Source: CAYTYZ01 sp964448465 (GTDB lineage Bacteria > Patescibacteriota > Microgenomatia > UBA12405). Taken from it: 15,975 bases of DNA. Position numbers and translations under genes: made by a program. The DNA lies in the NCBI GenBank assembly GCA_964448465.1, contig CAYUVY010000019.1, positions 1 through 15,975 on the forward strand, in the 5' to 3' direction. Below, in pieces: positions 1-5,947 of this stretch (position 1 is its first letter; each line of letters opens with the position of its first letter). The notes beneath the pieces were generated by a model, which worked only from the letters and a program-made list of their open reading frames with translations, was not told the DNA's origin and ran no database searches.

Positions 1-405
1 CTCGCAAAACTGCTGGAAACTGTTTAGTATTGCCTGCCAGCCCGATCTTTGTCTTTCTTCACTATTTGTCGCCTCCATTTCAAACGTTACCTTCACTCTG
101 GTTTTGTTTTTACCTAAATCTTCAAACATATCTATTACTTTTCGCCCGTCTCCCATGGTGAATTCTATTCTCTTGTTTGTCTCCACTTTTGTATATACCC
201 CGCCAAAATCAAAACTATACTTACCGTCTTTTGAAGACATGGTGTAAACAAATTTTCCACCCACATGTAAATCATTACTTGCACTTGGACAGTGCCAATC
301 TGCGCTTGCCTGGTTCCATTGCATTACACTTTCCGGCTTATTCCAGTGCTCCCAAACTTTATCAACCCCAGCTTTGATAATCGTTTCAATGGTTATCTTC
401 TGCAT
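1..405 (-). CDS. SRPBCC/AHSA1-type protein, partial (C-terminus off the window)
   Basis: The first 135 residues are visible, from an ATG at 405-403 to the window edge, with no stop. The pattern is that of the START/SRPBCC (AHSA1, activator of Hsp90 ATPase homologue 1-like) family: a beta start MQKITIETII, then KVWEHWNKPESVMQWN, then GGKFVYTM, a YSFDFGGVYTKVE strand pair, RIEFTMGDGR, and the closing helix GWQAILNSFQQF. In known members this helix-grip fold encloses a hydrophobic pocket, and no catalytic residues are shared across the family. Only a few residues should be missing. The start lies inside the end of the upstream VOC gene (20-base overlap), so the two are co-transcribed and probably translationally coupled. 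SRPBCC and PhnB-like VOC genes are often paired in bacteria; the biochemical role is unknown. Confidence 0.88.
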   Translation of the reverse strand, partial: MQKITIETIIKAGVDKVWEHWNKPESVMQWNQASADWHCPSASNDLHVGGKFVYTMSSKDGKYSFDFGGVYTKVETNKRIEFTMGDGRKVIDMFEDLGKNKTRVKVTFEMEATNSEERQRSGWQAILNSFQQFCE

Positions 406-829
406 ATGCTTTTTCTAAATCTCCAACTATTATTTTTTTCATTTTCAACATAACTTGCATCACTCTTGCCGATTTAGTCTGATCTTGATCACCGAGTAAT
501 TCACCCAGTTTATTGGGTATTATTTGCCAAGATAACCCATATTTGTCTTTTAACCAACCACATTGTCCTTCATTTCCGCCTTCTGTTAATTTATTCCAAA
601 AATAATCCACTTCTTCTTGATCTTGGCAATTTACATACATAGACATAGCCTCTGTAAACTTAAACTCTGGACCACCATTTAGAGCCATGACCTCTTGCCC
701 ATCTAAATTAAAAGACACCATCATGGGGTTACTATAAGTAATCCTAGAATTTTTAAAAATAGATACATAAAATTCTGCAGCCTCTTGAGCTTGCTTATCA
801 AACCACAAAAACGGAGTTACTTTCGACAT
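386..829 (-). CDS. PhnB-like VOC (glyoxalase-fold) protein
   Basis: This 147-residue protein belongs to the vicinal oxygen chelate superfamily, in the group annotated as PhnB-like or 3-demethylubiquinone-9 3-methyltransferase domain. Diagnostic segments are the N-terminal TPFLWFDKQAQEAAEFYVSI (residues 5-24), EVMALNGGPEFKFTEAMS (46-63), and EGGNEGQCGWLKDKYGLSWQ (83-102), the hallmark of this group. It is a full-length single-domain protein, probably a cytosolic dimer. No substrate can be assigned; the methyltransferase name is historical. The stop TGA (388-386) lies inside the following SRPBCC gene. No Shine-Dalgarno site precedes the ATG. The 66-base AT-rich upstream region has TATAAA-like stretches but no clear promoter with good spacing. 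Confidence 0.9.
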   Translation of the reverse strand: MSKVTPFLWFDKQAQEAAEFYVSIFKNSRITYSNPMMVSFNLDGQEVMALNGGPEFKFTEAMSMYVNCQDQEEVDYFWNKLTEGGNEGQCGWLKDKYGLSWQIIPNKLGELLGDQDQTKSARVMQVMLKMKKIIVGDLEKAYAEDNH

Positions 830-895
830 AAGTTATACAAATATTTATATTTTATAAATTATTACTAAAATATTCTTTCATGATAACATCCCTAT

Positions 896-1405
896 CTAGT
901 TCGTAAAACCTAGCGATTTGTGTATCCTTCTTTTTTTACTCGTCCTTTTTTTGAAATTATCCGAAACCACGCTAATGTTTCCATCTACTTCCAATATCGC
1001 CAAATCCACTTCACTTATTTCTTTCACTCCGTGCTCTCGCACCGCTGCCTCTAACTCCCTTACACCAATTTCAGCCTGATTAAGGTGCTTTTGGATGATT
1101 TTTCCTTGATAAATCAATACCAAGGGAGTTCCTTGTACAAATTCACCCAAAGATTTTGAGCGATAAATCAAATTTTTTAAAACCCAATTAAACGCAAACA
1201 GCGAACCTGCTGCTACCAGTCCTCCAGTTAAAGACGAATCATTTCCCACCATTGCGCTTTGTACCGAGTTACTAATTAGCAAGATAAAAACCAAGTCAAT
1301 TATCGACAACTGAGTTAATTCTTTTTTGCCAAACAACCTTAAGGCAAAAATTATAAAAATATAAACCACTACCGACCTAACCACTATCCATATCACGCTT
1401 TCCAT
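896..1405 (-). CDS. DUF421 (YetF-like) membrane protein
   Basis: This 169-residue protein fits the DUF421/YetF family. It has two to three hydrophobic N-terminal helices (about residues 5-24, 34-52 and 58-80) carrying the family signature LRLFGKKELTQLSIIDLV (residues 22-39). A cytoplasmic domain follows with GTPLVLIYQGKI (92-103), a helix around ELEAAVREHGVKEISEVDLA, and the terminal strand AILEVDGNISVV (136-147). The last 20 residues are basic (KKRTSKKRR), shorter than the second repeat of larger relatives. Molecular function is unknown; Bacillus relatives sit in spore or cell membranes. It is divergent from the DHH phosphoesterase gene, with 40 bases between the two starts. There is no Shine-Dalgarno site, but a perfect TATAAT lies six bases before the ATG. 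Confidence 0.9.
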   Translation of the reverse strand: MESVIWIVVRSVVVYIFIIFALRLFGKKELTQLSIIDLVFILLISNSVQSAMVGNDSSLTGGLVAAGSLFAFNWVLKNLIYRSKSLGEFVQGTPLVLIYQGKIIQKHLNQAEIGVRELEAAVREHGVKEISEVDLAILEVDGNISVVSDNFKKRTSKKRRIHKSLGFTN

Positions 1406-1411
1406 AACTTA

Positions 1412-1417
1412 ATTATA
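1412..1417 (-). promoter_or_regulatory. -10 box of the DUF421 gene, leaderless geometry
   Basis: On the minus strand TATAAT ends six bases before the ATG at 1405, so transcription would begin at or just before the start codon. No convincing -35 hexamer is present at 17-18 bases. The surrounding ATTATAAT is nearly palindromic, so a plus-strand TATAAT also exists at 1414-1419. Confidence 0.5.
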
Positions 1418-1431
1418 ATCCTTTTTCTTTT

Positions 1432-1440
1432 TGCTAAACT
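1432..1440 (+). promoter_or_regulatory. Extended -10 (TGcTAAACT) of the DHH gene
   Basis: TG, one base, then TAAACT, ends five bases before the ATG at 1446. The same arrangement TGcTAAnnT-N5-ATG recurs at 2367-2375 and 3630-3638. No Shine-Dalgarno site is present, and leaderless initiation is the simplest reading. Confidence 0.45.
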
Positions 1441-1445
1441 AGCCC

Positions 1446-2372
1446 ATGCAAATTGTTACCTCCTACGACAGCCCAGATCTCGACGGTATTGCTTGTTCTA
1501 TTGCTTACGCCGAACTTCAAAATAAACTTGGTTACCAATGTACGGCTCTCTATTTTGGTGATTTAGGCCTTGAAGTTGAATTTCTCAAAAACTACAGCAA
1601 CTTTTTTCCTGTTGAAAAACATACAGGTTCATATGATTCTAATTCCGAATATATTCTTGTCGATTGCTCCGACCCAAGTGAATTGGACCCAGAACTACCA
1701 ATTGATAAAATTAAAATTATTTTTGATCACCGTCAATCTAGTGAGATAGTCAAATTTTTTAATGCTCAAAAAAATATTGACCTAGTTGGCTCTTGTGCCA
1801 CCCTGATTACTGAAGAATTTATTAAAAGTAAAGCCACTCCCTCTACCAACTCTGCTCTTTATTTATATGCAGCCATAGTTTCCAATACCATTAACTTTAA
1901 AAATAAGTTAACTACCCAAAGAGATGTACAAGCAGCTAGCTGGCTCAAAGAAATTGCCCAACCCAAGGAAGATTTTATCTCTCAAATGTTTACAGCCAAG
2001 TCCCAGGTTACTCCTCAAAATATTTACCAAATTCTATTTCAAGATTTTGCCATCAAAACTTTTGGCACCAAAAAAATTGGCCTTGCTCAAATTGAAGTGG
2101 CTAATATTGCTCAATTTTCTCCCGACCTTCTCTTTGCCTTACAAGCTGCCTTGGCCAAACTAAAACAAGATAATAATCTAGATTATATTTTTTTTAATGG
2201 TGTAGATATTTTGCAGGGTTACAGTATTTTTTATACCGTAGACGATGAGTCATTGAAATTCTTTTCTCAAGCCCTAAATCTCCCAGATCTAAAACCAGGC
2301 TTCCATTACCACGAGATTATCATGCGCAAACAACTCTGGCCCAAGGTTGAGCAGTGTCTGTCAAACTGCTAA
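1446..2372 (+). CDS. DHH/DHHA2 phosphoesterase (family II pyrophosphatase/prune-like)
   Basis: The 308-residue length matches manganese-dependent family II pyrophosphatases (about 310). The N-terminal DHH domain shows SPDLDGIACSIAYA (residues 9-22), YILVDCSD (69-76), IIFDHRQS (91-98), GSCATLITEEF (115-125) and AIVSNTINFKNKLTTQRDVQAA (143-164). The DHHA2 domain ends with the phosphate-binding motif MRKQ (293-296). In the canonical enzyme one metal uses H9, D13, D75 and D149, and the other D15, D75 and H97. By alignment with the Bacillus enzyme D11, D13, D73 and H95 are kept, while H9 is Y7, D149 is N147 and H98 is R96. DHR in place of DHH also occurs in prune-type proteins. The fold is secure, but the activity could be pyrophosphatase, short-chain exopolyphosphatase or another phosphoesterase. 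Confidence 0.85.
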   Translation: MQIVTSYDSPDLDGIACSIAYAELQNKLGYQCTALYFGDLGLEVEFLKNYSNFFPVEKHTGSYDSNSEYILVDCSDPSELDPELPIDKIKIIFDHRQSSEIVKFFNAQKNIDLVGSCATLITEEFIKSKATPSTNSALYLYAAIVSNTINFKNKLTTQRDVQAASWLKEIAQPKEDFISQMFTAKSQVTPQNIYQILFQDFAIKTFGTKKIGLAQIEVANIAQFSPDLLFALQAALAKLKQDNNLDYIFFNGVDILQGYSIFYTVDDESLKFFSQALNLPDLKPGFHYHEIIMRKQLWPKVEQCLSNC

Positions 2373-2375
2373 TAT
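2367..2375 (+). promoter_or_regulatory. Extended -10 (TGcTAATAT) over the DHH stop codon
   Basis: TG, one base, TAATAT, then five bases to the ATG at 2381. The -10 box includes the TAA stop of the preceding gene. If used, it gives an internal leaderless transcript and supports 2381 over the GTG at 2354 as the start. Confidence 0.4.
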
Positions 2376-2380
2376 TAAAC

Positions 2381-3055
2381 ATGCAATTACCCAAGTCTTT
2401 TACCACCGTCACCCCAGTCTCCAAAGCGATTGCCATACTCCTATTTATTTCTTTACCATTTATAGGATTTTATTTAGGAATCAATTATCAGAAATCAATT
2501 ACAATTTATCCAACTACAATCGCCCCAATTCAGAAATACCCGAAAGTAACGATTATCCCAACTATAGTGTTAACTCCGTCGGATACAACAGCAGAACCAA
2601 CAAAACTAATTTCCAAACAATTAAATTATTTTCTTCCGAAATCTTGGCAAACAATTCAGGACTCCACCAATTCTTTTGAAATTGGCTATGACCCAACTAT
2701 TTTTACAGCCAGAGCTTCCAAAGAGTCAATATTTTTAGGTTATATTGCCAACCAAGGTTCAAATTCCGTAACTCTTATCGATTACGATGGAGGCTCGCTT
2801 CACCAAGTAATATATAAACAGATGGGCTATGATGCCAGAGCCGTAGCTATTGAAAAAAGTAAATCTTATTTTGAGAAGGAGTATTCATACAACGGAGGAC
2901 GTTGCCTAGTATTATATGGCTTAAATTTTTCAGCCTCAGGAAACGTCTGGGGGTTTTGTAATGTAAATTCTTCAAAAGGCCTGTATTTTTCTGGTTTTGA
3001 TAATTCCGAAAAGACAGAACAACTGATTCAAACCTTCCGCTATTTAGCAAGGTAA
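2381..3055 (+). CDS. Single-pass membrane-anchored protein of unknown function
   Basis: From ATG 2381 the protein has 224 residues. A GTG at 2354 would add nine residues inside the previous gene; the ATG is preferred because it follows that gene's stop by eight bases and has a -10 box in register. A short N-terminus with lysines precedes one membrane helix, AIAILLFISLPFIGFYLGI, at about residues 16-34. A Pro/Thr-rich linker follows, then a domain exposed outside the membrane, roughly residues 80-224, with a KSWQTIQDSTNSFEIGY stretch typical of small extracellular beta-rich domains in CPR genomes. Two cysteines lie in the C-terminal domain (GGRCLVLYG and WGFCNV) and could pair. I do not recognise the family, and the role is unknown. 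Confidence 0.75.
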   Translation: MQLPKSFTTVTPVSKAIAILLFISLPFIGFYLGINYQKSITIYPTTIAPIQKYPKVTIIPTIVLTPSDTTAEPTKLISKQLNYFLPKSWQTIQDSTNSFEIGYDPTIFTARASKESIFLGYIANQGSNSVTLIDYDGGSLHQVIYKQMGYDARAVAIEKSKSYFEKEYSYNGGRCLVLYGLNFSASGNVWGFCNVNSSKGLYFSGFDNSEKTEQLIQTFRYLAR

Positions 3056-3062
3056 TTGTAAT

Positions 3063-3091
3063 TTGCATTTCTTACCCCAAAGCTCCATACT
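3063..3091 (+). promoter_or_regulatory. Promoter TTGCAT-N17-CATACT before the 30-residue peptide
   Basis: TTGCAT at 3063-3068 and CATACT at 3086-3091 are separated by 17 bases, and the -10 box ends five bases before the ATG at 3097. Each hexamer has four matches to the sigma-70 consensus. There is no Shine-Dalgarno site. Confidence 0.4.
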
Positions 3092-3096
3092 TAATT

Positions 3097-3189
3097 ATGA
3101 ATAAACTTATTGGTAATAAAACTTTTCGCTTAGTTCTTATTGGCATTCTTATCCTAATTGCCGTTTACTTTTTTTACTCTTTAACCTAA
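3097..3189 (+). CDS. 30-residue single-TM peptide
   Basis: A short open frame, ATG to TAA, encodes a basic N-terminus (MNKLIGNKTFR) followed by one continuous hydrophobic helix LVLIGILILIAVYFFYSL (residues 12-29). The stop is four bases before the ATG of the Excalibur gene, as expected for co-transcribed genes, and a promoter-like pair sits just upstream. The peptide would sit in the membrane with its N-terminus inside. It has no recognisable family. It could be a real micro-protein, a leader peptide, or a decayed anchor. The compositional contrast (three basic residues, then pure hydrophobic) and the tight spacing argue for translation; moderate confidence. Confidence 0.5.
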   Translation: MNKLIGNKTFRLVLIGILILIAVYFFYSLT

Positions 3190-3193
3190 CCCT

Positions 3194-3598
3194 ATGGCTA
3201 TACCCAAATATCAACCACTTGCCAACCTTAGTGATAGTACCAAAAGCAAACTTAAGCCAGTTTTTGGAGTAATTATTGTCCTATTATTAGGCGCCTTTGG
3301 TCTAACTGCCAAAAATACCGACTACGACATTGGTAAAATACTGCAGGGATCCTCCTTACAAGATGCCAAGGTAGCCACCGATAAAATGGGTAACTTAATC
3401 TACGATAAACAAGGGAATGTGGTTACCGATGCAACCAAGGGTAAAAAAGCCAGCGACTATAATTGCGACGATTTTTCCACCCAACCCGAAGCCCAAGCCT
3501 TTTATCTTAAAGTTGGTGGTCTAAAAAATGACACTTATCGTCTAGATGGCAACAAAGATGGCGTAGCCTGCGAAGCCCTACCCAAAACTGCCAAATAG
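3194..3598 (+). CDS. Membrane-anchored Excalibur calcium-binding domain protein
   Basis: This 134-residue protein has a cytoplasmic N-terminus (1-20), one TM helix PVFGVIIVLLLGAFGLTA (22-39), a charged linker with a GNLIYDKQGNVVTD turn, and a C-terminal Excalibur domain (about 88-130). That domain shows the family marks: YNCDDF with C91, AQAFYLKVGG, and the calcium loop DGNKDGVACE (118-127) with C126. C91 and C126 should form the disulfide that closes the EF-hand-like loop. The domain faces the outside. In other bacteria Excalibur domains are fused to surface nucleases and other secreted proteins, and their proposed role is calcium-dependent binding or stabilisation. Here it stands alone on an anchor. 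It is co-transcribed with the 30-residue TM peptide. Confidence 0.88.
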   Translation: MAIPKYQPLANLSDSTKSKLKPVFGVIIVLLLGAFGLTAKNTDYDIGKILQGSSLQDAKVATDKMGNLIYDKQGNVVTDATKGKKASDYNCDDFSTQPEAQAFYLKVGGLKNDTYRLDGNKDGVACEALPKTAK

Positions 3599-3629
3599 TT
3601 TTGTTTGAAAGATAACTTTCTAGTGTATT

Positions 3630-3638
3630 TGCTAAGAT
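3630..3638 (+). promoter_or_regulatory. Extended -10 (TGcTAAGAT) of the 273-residue unknown gene
   Basis: TG, one base, TAAGAT, then five bases to the ATG at 3644. It matches the elements at 1432 and 2367 in sequence and geometry. It lies downstream of the alternative TTG start at 3605, so it supports 3644. Confidence 0.42.
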
Positions 3639-3643
3639 TAGCT

Positions 3644-4465
3644 ATGCATGACGGTGGCCCACAATATGATAATCCAGGGTGGCAAAGGGCATCAGTTCCT
3701 CCCTTAATTGAATTAGGTCCAATAATTCCCGGAGGAGTACCCCTAACCGCAGCAGAAATTTTAAAAGTATCCGCATCTAGGCTTGGCCTACGAAACACCT
3801 CTGTGGACAAATTACCCGTCGAACTTTCACAAGGGGTTAGCGGCGACTTTCTTCTAATTTCCAATCTGGATAATTTCCTAAGATTAAAATTAGACAATGC
3901 TGCAAAGACTGGTAGTCATAAAGATAAGCAAAATCAACTATTTTTTGACGGAGCGGTCAGAGCCGGTAATTTAAAGATGCTTGAAGGCTTAGATTTTTTA
4001 CCTGAAAAATATGATCAAGCCTTGTGTGGTTTTATTGACAACGCCATAGGTTTCCGCACAAAAAGAGGATTTATTGACGAAAAAATCAGCGTATGGGAAT
4101 ATCTCGAAAAACTCAAAAGATTAGCTCCTGCATTCCTCTTAGTCCAAGGTCGCGCGAGGGAAACTTTTAGTACTACTCCGGACAAAGACTTAGACGAAGA
4201 TCGTTATGAGGGCTTTGGTAAAAATGGCGGAACATTTCTCAAACCAGAGGATTTGTTGGCCAGTTGCGTCTTAACTGATGGTGACTTTGAAGTTTTATCA
4301 GAAAAATATCATGACTACATGCCCTTGGAATTGTCTCAGTCGGTATGGTCGAATAAAAAGTCTGAAAAACTTATAAATACTGTAAATCGTGATGTAGTTA
4401 ATTTAATTCACCAAAGAGTCCTGGACATGATAAGAGGTAGACTAGCCGCCAAGGATATGGTTTAA
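3644..4465 (+). CDS. Unrecognised soluble 273-residue protein
   Basis: I chose ATG 3644 because a TGcTAAGAT element ends five bases upstream. An in-frame TTG at 3605 would add 13 mostly hydrophobic residues. No signal peptide or TM helix is seen from 3644. The N-terminus is Gly/Pro-rich (MHDGGPQYDNPGWQ, then PPLIELGPIIPGGVPLTAAEIL). The middle is helical and charged (KYDQALCGFIDNAIGF, VWEYLEKLKRLAPAFLL). An acidic patch DKDLDEDRYEGFGKNGG follows, and the C-terminus is helical (NRDVVNLIHQRVLDMIRGRLA). No motif I know is present. It is followed after 30 bases by a small Ala/Pro-rich gene and then by the kinase gene, all on the same strand. It might work with them, but no function can be given. 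Confidence 0.72.
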   Translation: MHDGGPQYDNPGWQRASVPPLIELGPIIPGGVPLTAAEILKVSASRLGLRNTSVDKLPVELSQGVSGDFLLISNLDNFLRLKLDNAAKTGSHKDKQNQLFFDGAVRAGNLKMLEGLDFLPEKYDQALCGFIDNAIGFRTKRGFIDEKISVWEYLEKLKRLAPAFLLVQGRARETFSTTPDKDLDEDRYEGFGKNGGTFLKPEDLLASCVLTDGDFEVLSEKYHDYMPLELSQSVWSNKKSEKLINTVNRDVVNLIHQRVLDMIRGRLAAKDMV

Positions 4466-4482
4466 TTGCATATTACAAGTTA

Positions 4483-4490
4483 TATAAAAT
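4483..4490 (+). promoter_or_regulatory. -10 region TATAAAAT before the 110-residue gene
   Basis: TATAAA (4483-4488) or TAAAAT (4485-4490) ends seven or five bases before the ATG at 4496. No good -35 is seen at 17 bases. An 18-base sequence just upstream (4462-4479) recurs in the relA/cupredoxin promoter region. Confidence 0.35.
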
Positions 4491-4495
4491 AATTC

Positions 4496-4828
4496 ATGAA
4501 CACTTTTAATCCAGGCGAATTCGGTAAAAATTTAGATAACATTGCTAATGCTTCTTCAAAAAGAACCGCAGAGGATGTCGCCAAGTTAACTGGAACTGAG
4601 GTACCTGTTGCTCCAATTATTCCAAGCCAACCACTTACCGAAGCTCAAAAAGACGCCAAACTAAAAGCTGCTGTAAATAATCTTGTAGATCATCTAGAAA
4701 CCATCGCTACAAAAAATGCTCAGGCAACTGAACCCGAGAAACCAGCCGCAGCTACTCCTGACATTGCCAAGCCGGAAACTTTATTGCAAAAAATTAGTAG
4801 ATATATTGGAACTGGAAAAAAATATTAG
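4496..4828 (+). CDS. Small Ala/Pro-rich hypothetical protein
   Basis: This 110-residue protein has no TM segment, signal peptide or known domain. The N-terminal third (FGKNLDNIANASSKRTAEDVAKL) and the central stretch (LTEAQKDAKLKAAVNNLVDHLETIATKNA) look helical. They are joined by Pro/Val-rich linkers (TEVPVAPIIPSQP and EPEKPAAATPDIAKPE), and the protein ends in a basic KISRYIGTGKKY tail. It looks like an elongated or partly disordered adaptor. It is followed after 24 bases by the APH-like kinase gene, so the two probably share a transcript. Serines and threonines in the linkers might be kinase targets, but that is speculation. Confidence 0.62.
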   Translation: MNTFNPGEFGKNLDNIANASSKRTAEDVAKLTGTEVPVAPIIPSQPLTEAQKDAKLKAAVNNLVDHLETIATKNAQATEPEKPAAATPDIAKPETLLQKISRYIGTGKKY

Positions 4829-4834
4829 TCACTA

Positions 4835-4847
4835 GTTGCTTCGCAAC
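4835..4847 (+). other. Small hairpin between the 110-residue gene and the kinase gene
   Basis: A perfect GTTGC-TTC-GCAAC inverted repeat ends five bases before the kinase ATG at 4853. It has no U-tract, so it is not an ordinary terminator. It could affect kinase translation or mRNA processing, or be chance. Confidence 0.35.
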
Positions 4848-4852
4848 AATCT

Positions 4853-5758
4853 ATGTCGGTAAGTAACCCAGAGACCTTCACTCTTTCTTGGTCCGACGTG
4901 GAAGCACAGTTAGATAATCTAAAACTAGTCGACGGTGGTTTCACTTTTGCCAAACGCGGTCTGGTCACACTACCTGACGGTAACCAAGTTTTTGTCAAAT
5001 TAGGTCTGCACGAAAATACTAAACTTTGGGCCAAATATGAGATTGGTGTCTATCGCTTTTTACATAAACATAAATACCCCCATATCCCTCAGCTTTTAGC
5101 TGTCAACTCAGACGAAACTGGTTTTGTCTTGTCTGCGTATACTCCAGAAGATGGCTGGAATTGGAAAGACCAGTGGGACAACCACCGTTTAGATAAAACT
5201 TTAGAAGCCGTGGACGCACTGGCAGCAATTCAACCAGTTGGTGAAGACCATAAATTCTTTACCGAGAAAAATCTATCCGTCGACGATGATGGCTGGGCGC
5301 CATTAGCCTCCTCTCCTCAACTCCAAAAATCACTTACCGAAAAACTTCTCGCTATAAATAGAGATGATATATCAATAGCAATAAATTTTGACACAGAGGC
5401 TAAAACTAGTAGCCAGTTTGTTTTTCGTCAGGATGAACTAGTTCACAACGATATCCGGGCTGATAATTGTGCCTGGAATGCAACTAAAGAAGAGGTCTGC
5501 CTTGTAGACTGGAACTGGACTGAGCTAGGAGATCGACGAGTAGACCTTAGTGCAGCTCTAGTTCATGTGCAAAAGTCAGGTTTTAATATTTTGCCCAAAT
5601 ATGCCAACAGACTAGACCCGGGGGCCCTCCACTGGCTGGCTGGTTTTTGGTTTAATGCGGCGGCTAGTCCTATTTGGCCAGGTGGCCCTGCCCACCTGCG
5701 CGACATTCAATTATCTTCCGCAATCACCTCTTGGGATTTGTCCAAAAAATTACTTTGA
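4853..5758 (+). CDS. APH-fold phosphotransferase (aminoglycoside/choline kinase-like)
   Basis: This 301-residue protein has the full set of protein-kinase-like catalytic residues. These are the nucleotide-binding lysine in VFVKL (K49), the helix-C glutamate in KYEIGVYRFL (E63), the Brenner motif HNDIRADN (H198, D200, N205), and the metal-binding aspartate in VDWNW (D219) followed by GDRRVDLS. Length and layout match the APH/choline kinase superfamily, which transfers phosphate from ATP to small-molecule hydroxyls; a few members act on proteins. Substrate cannot be told. The acceptor-side helices (residues 235-301) are Trp-rich (HWLAGFWFNAAASPIWPGG), suggesting an aromatic or hydrophobic substrate pocket. 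True antibiotic resistance is not implied. It is probably co-transcribed with the small gene 24 bases upstream. No Shine-Dalgarno site is visible. Confidence 0.82.
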   Translation: MSVSNPETFTLSWSDVEAQLDNLKLVDGGFTFAKRGLVTLPDGNQVFVKLGLHENTKLWAKYEIGVYRFLHKHKYPHIPQLLAVNSDETGFVLSAYTPEDGWNWKDQWDNHRLDKTLEAVDALAAIQPVGEDHKFFTEKNLSVDDDGWAPLASSPQLQKSLTEKLLAINRDDISIAINFDTEAKTSSQFVFRQDELVHNDIRADNCAWNATKEEVCLVDWNWTELGDRRVDLSAALVHVQKSGFNILPKYANRLDPGALHWLAGFWFNAAASPIWPGGPAHLRDIQLSSAITSWDLSKKLL

Positions 5759-5947
5759 CAAGATTACTCCAATCTGGTGGGCTTTAATTAAAACTCCAAT
5801 TCAAACTCATTTTTTTAGTCAAGTTTTCAGTATAGCAACTAGTAAATACAAATGAAACCCATTGCACAGACCAGTAGCAAAAGAGTATAAATCTATAGAA
5901 TATAAAAAGTCTCAATTAAATATTTATTCAAAGCAGGTAAATATATT
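5759..5947 (+). promoter_or_regulatory. 189-base AT-rich intergenic region before the phosphoesterase gene
   Basis: This is one of the longest gaps in the window. A weak pair, TTGCAC (5862-5867) and TATAAA (5886-5891) with an 18-base spacer, could give a leader of about 50 bases. A partial AGG at 5935-5937 lies ten bases before the ATG. No terminator-like hairpin with a T-run follows the kinase gene. No other gene is seen here. Confidence 0.3.

Noticed and set aside
3605..3646. TTG at 3605 as start of the unknown 286-residue frame
   Set aside because: There is no ribosome site, and the TGcTAAGAT element downstream of it fits the ATG at 3644. It cannot be fully excluded.
3535..3897. 120-residue minus-strand open frame
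   Set aside because: It overlaps the Excalibur domain and the following gene antisense, and has no recognisable features or promoter.
4020..4060. Shared GFIDNA string between the 273-residue unknown protein and the 356-residue unknown protein (near 11120)
   Set aside because: Only six residues match and the flanks do not align; not enough to claim a shared domain.
5679..5698. Perfect 7-bp inverted repeat (CAGGTGG / CCACCTG, loop of six)
   Set aside because: It lies inside the kinase coding region with no T-run after it; probably a by-product of GC-rich codons.
4853..5758. Naming the APH-fold kinase as an antibiotic-resistance enzyme
   Set aside because: The superfamily is wide and the residues seen define the fold and catalysis only; nothing in the sequence points to an antibiotic as substrate.
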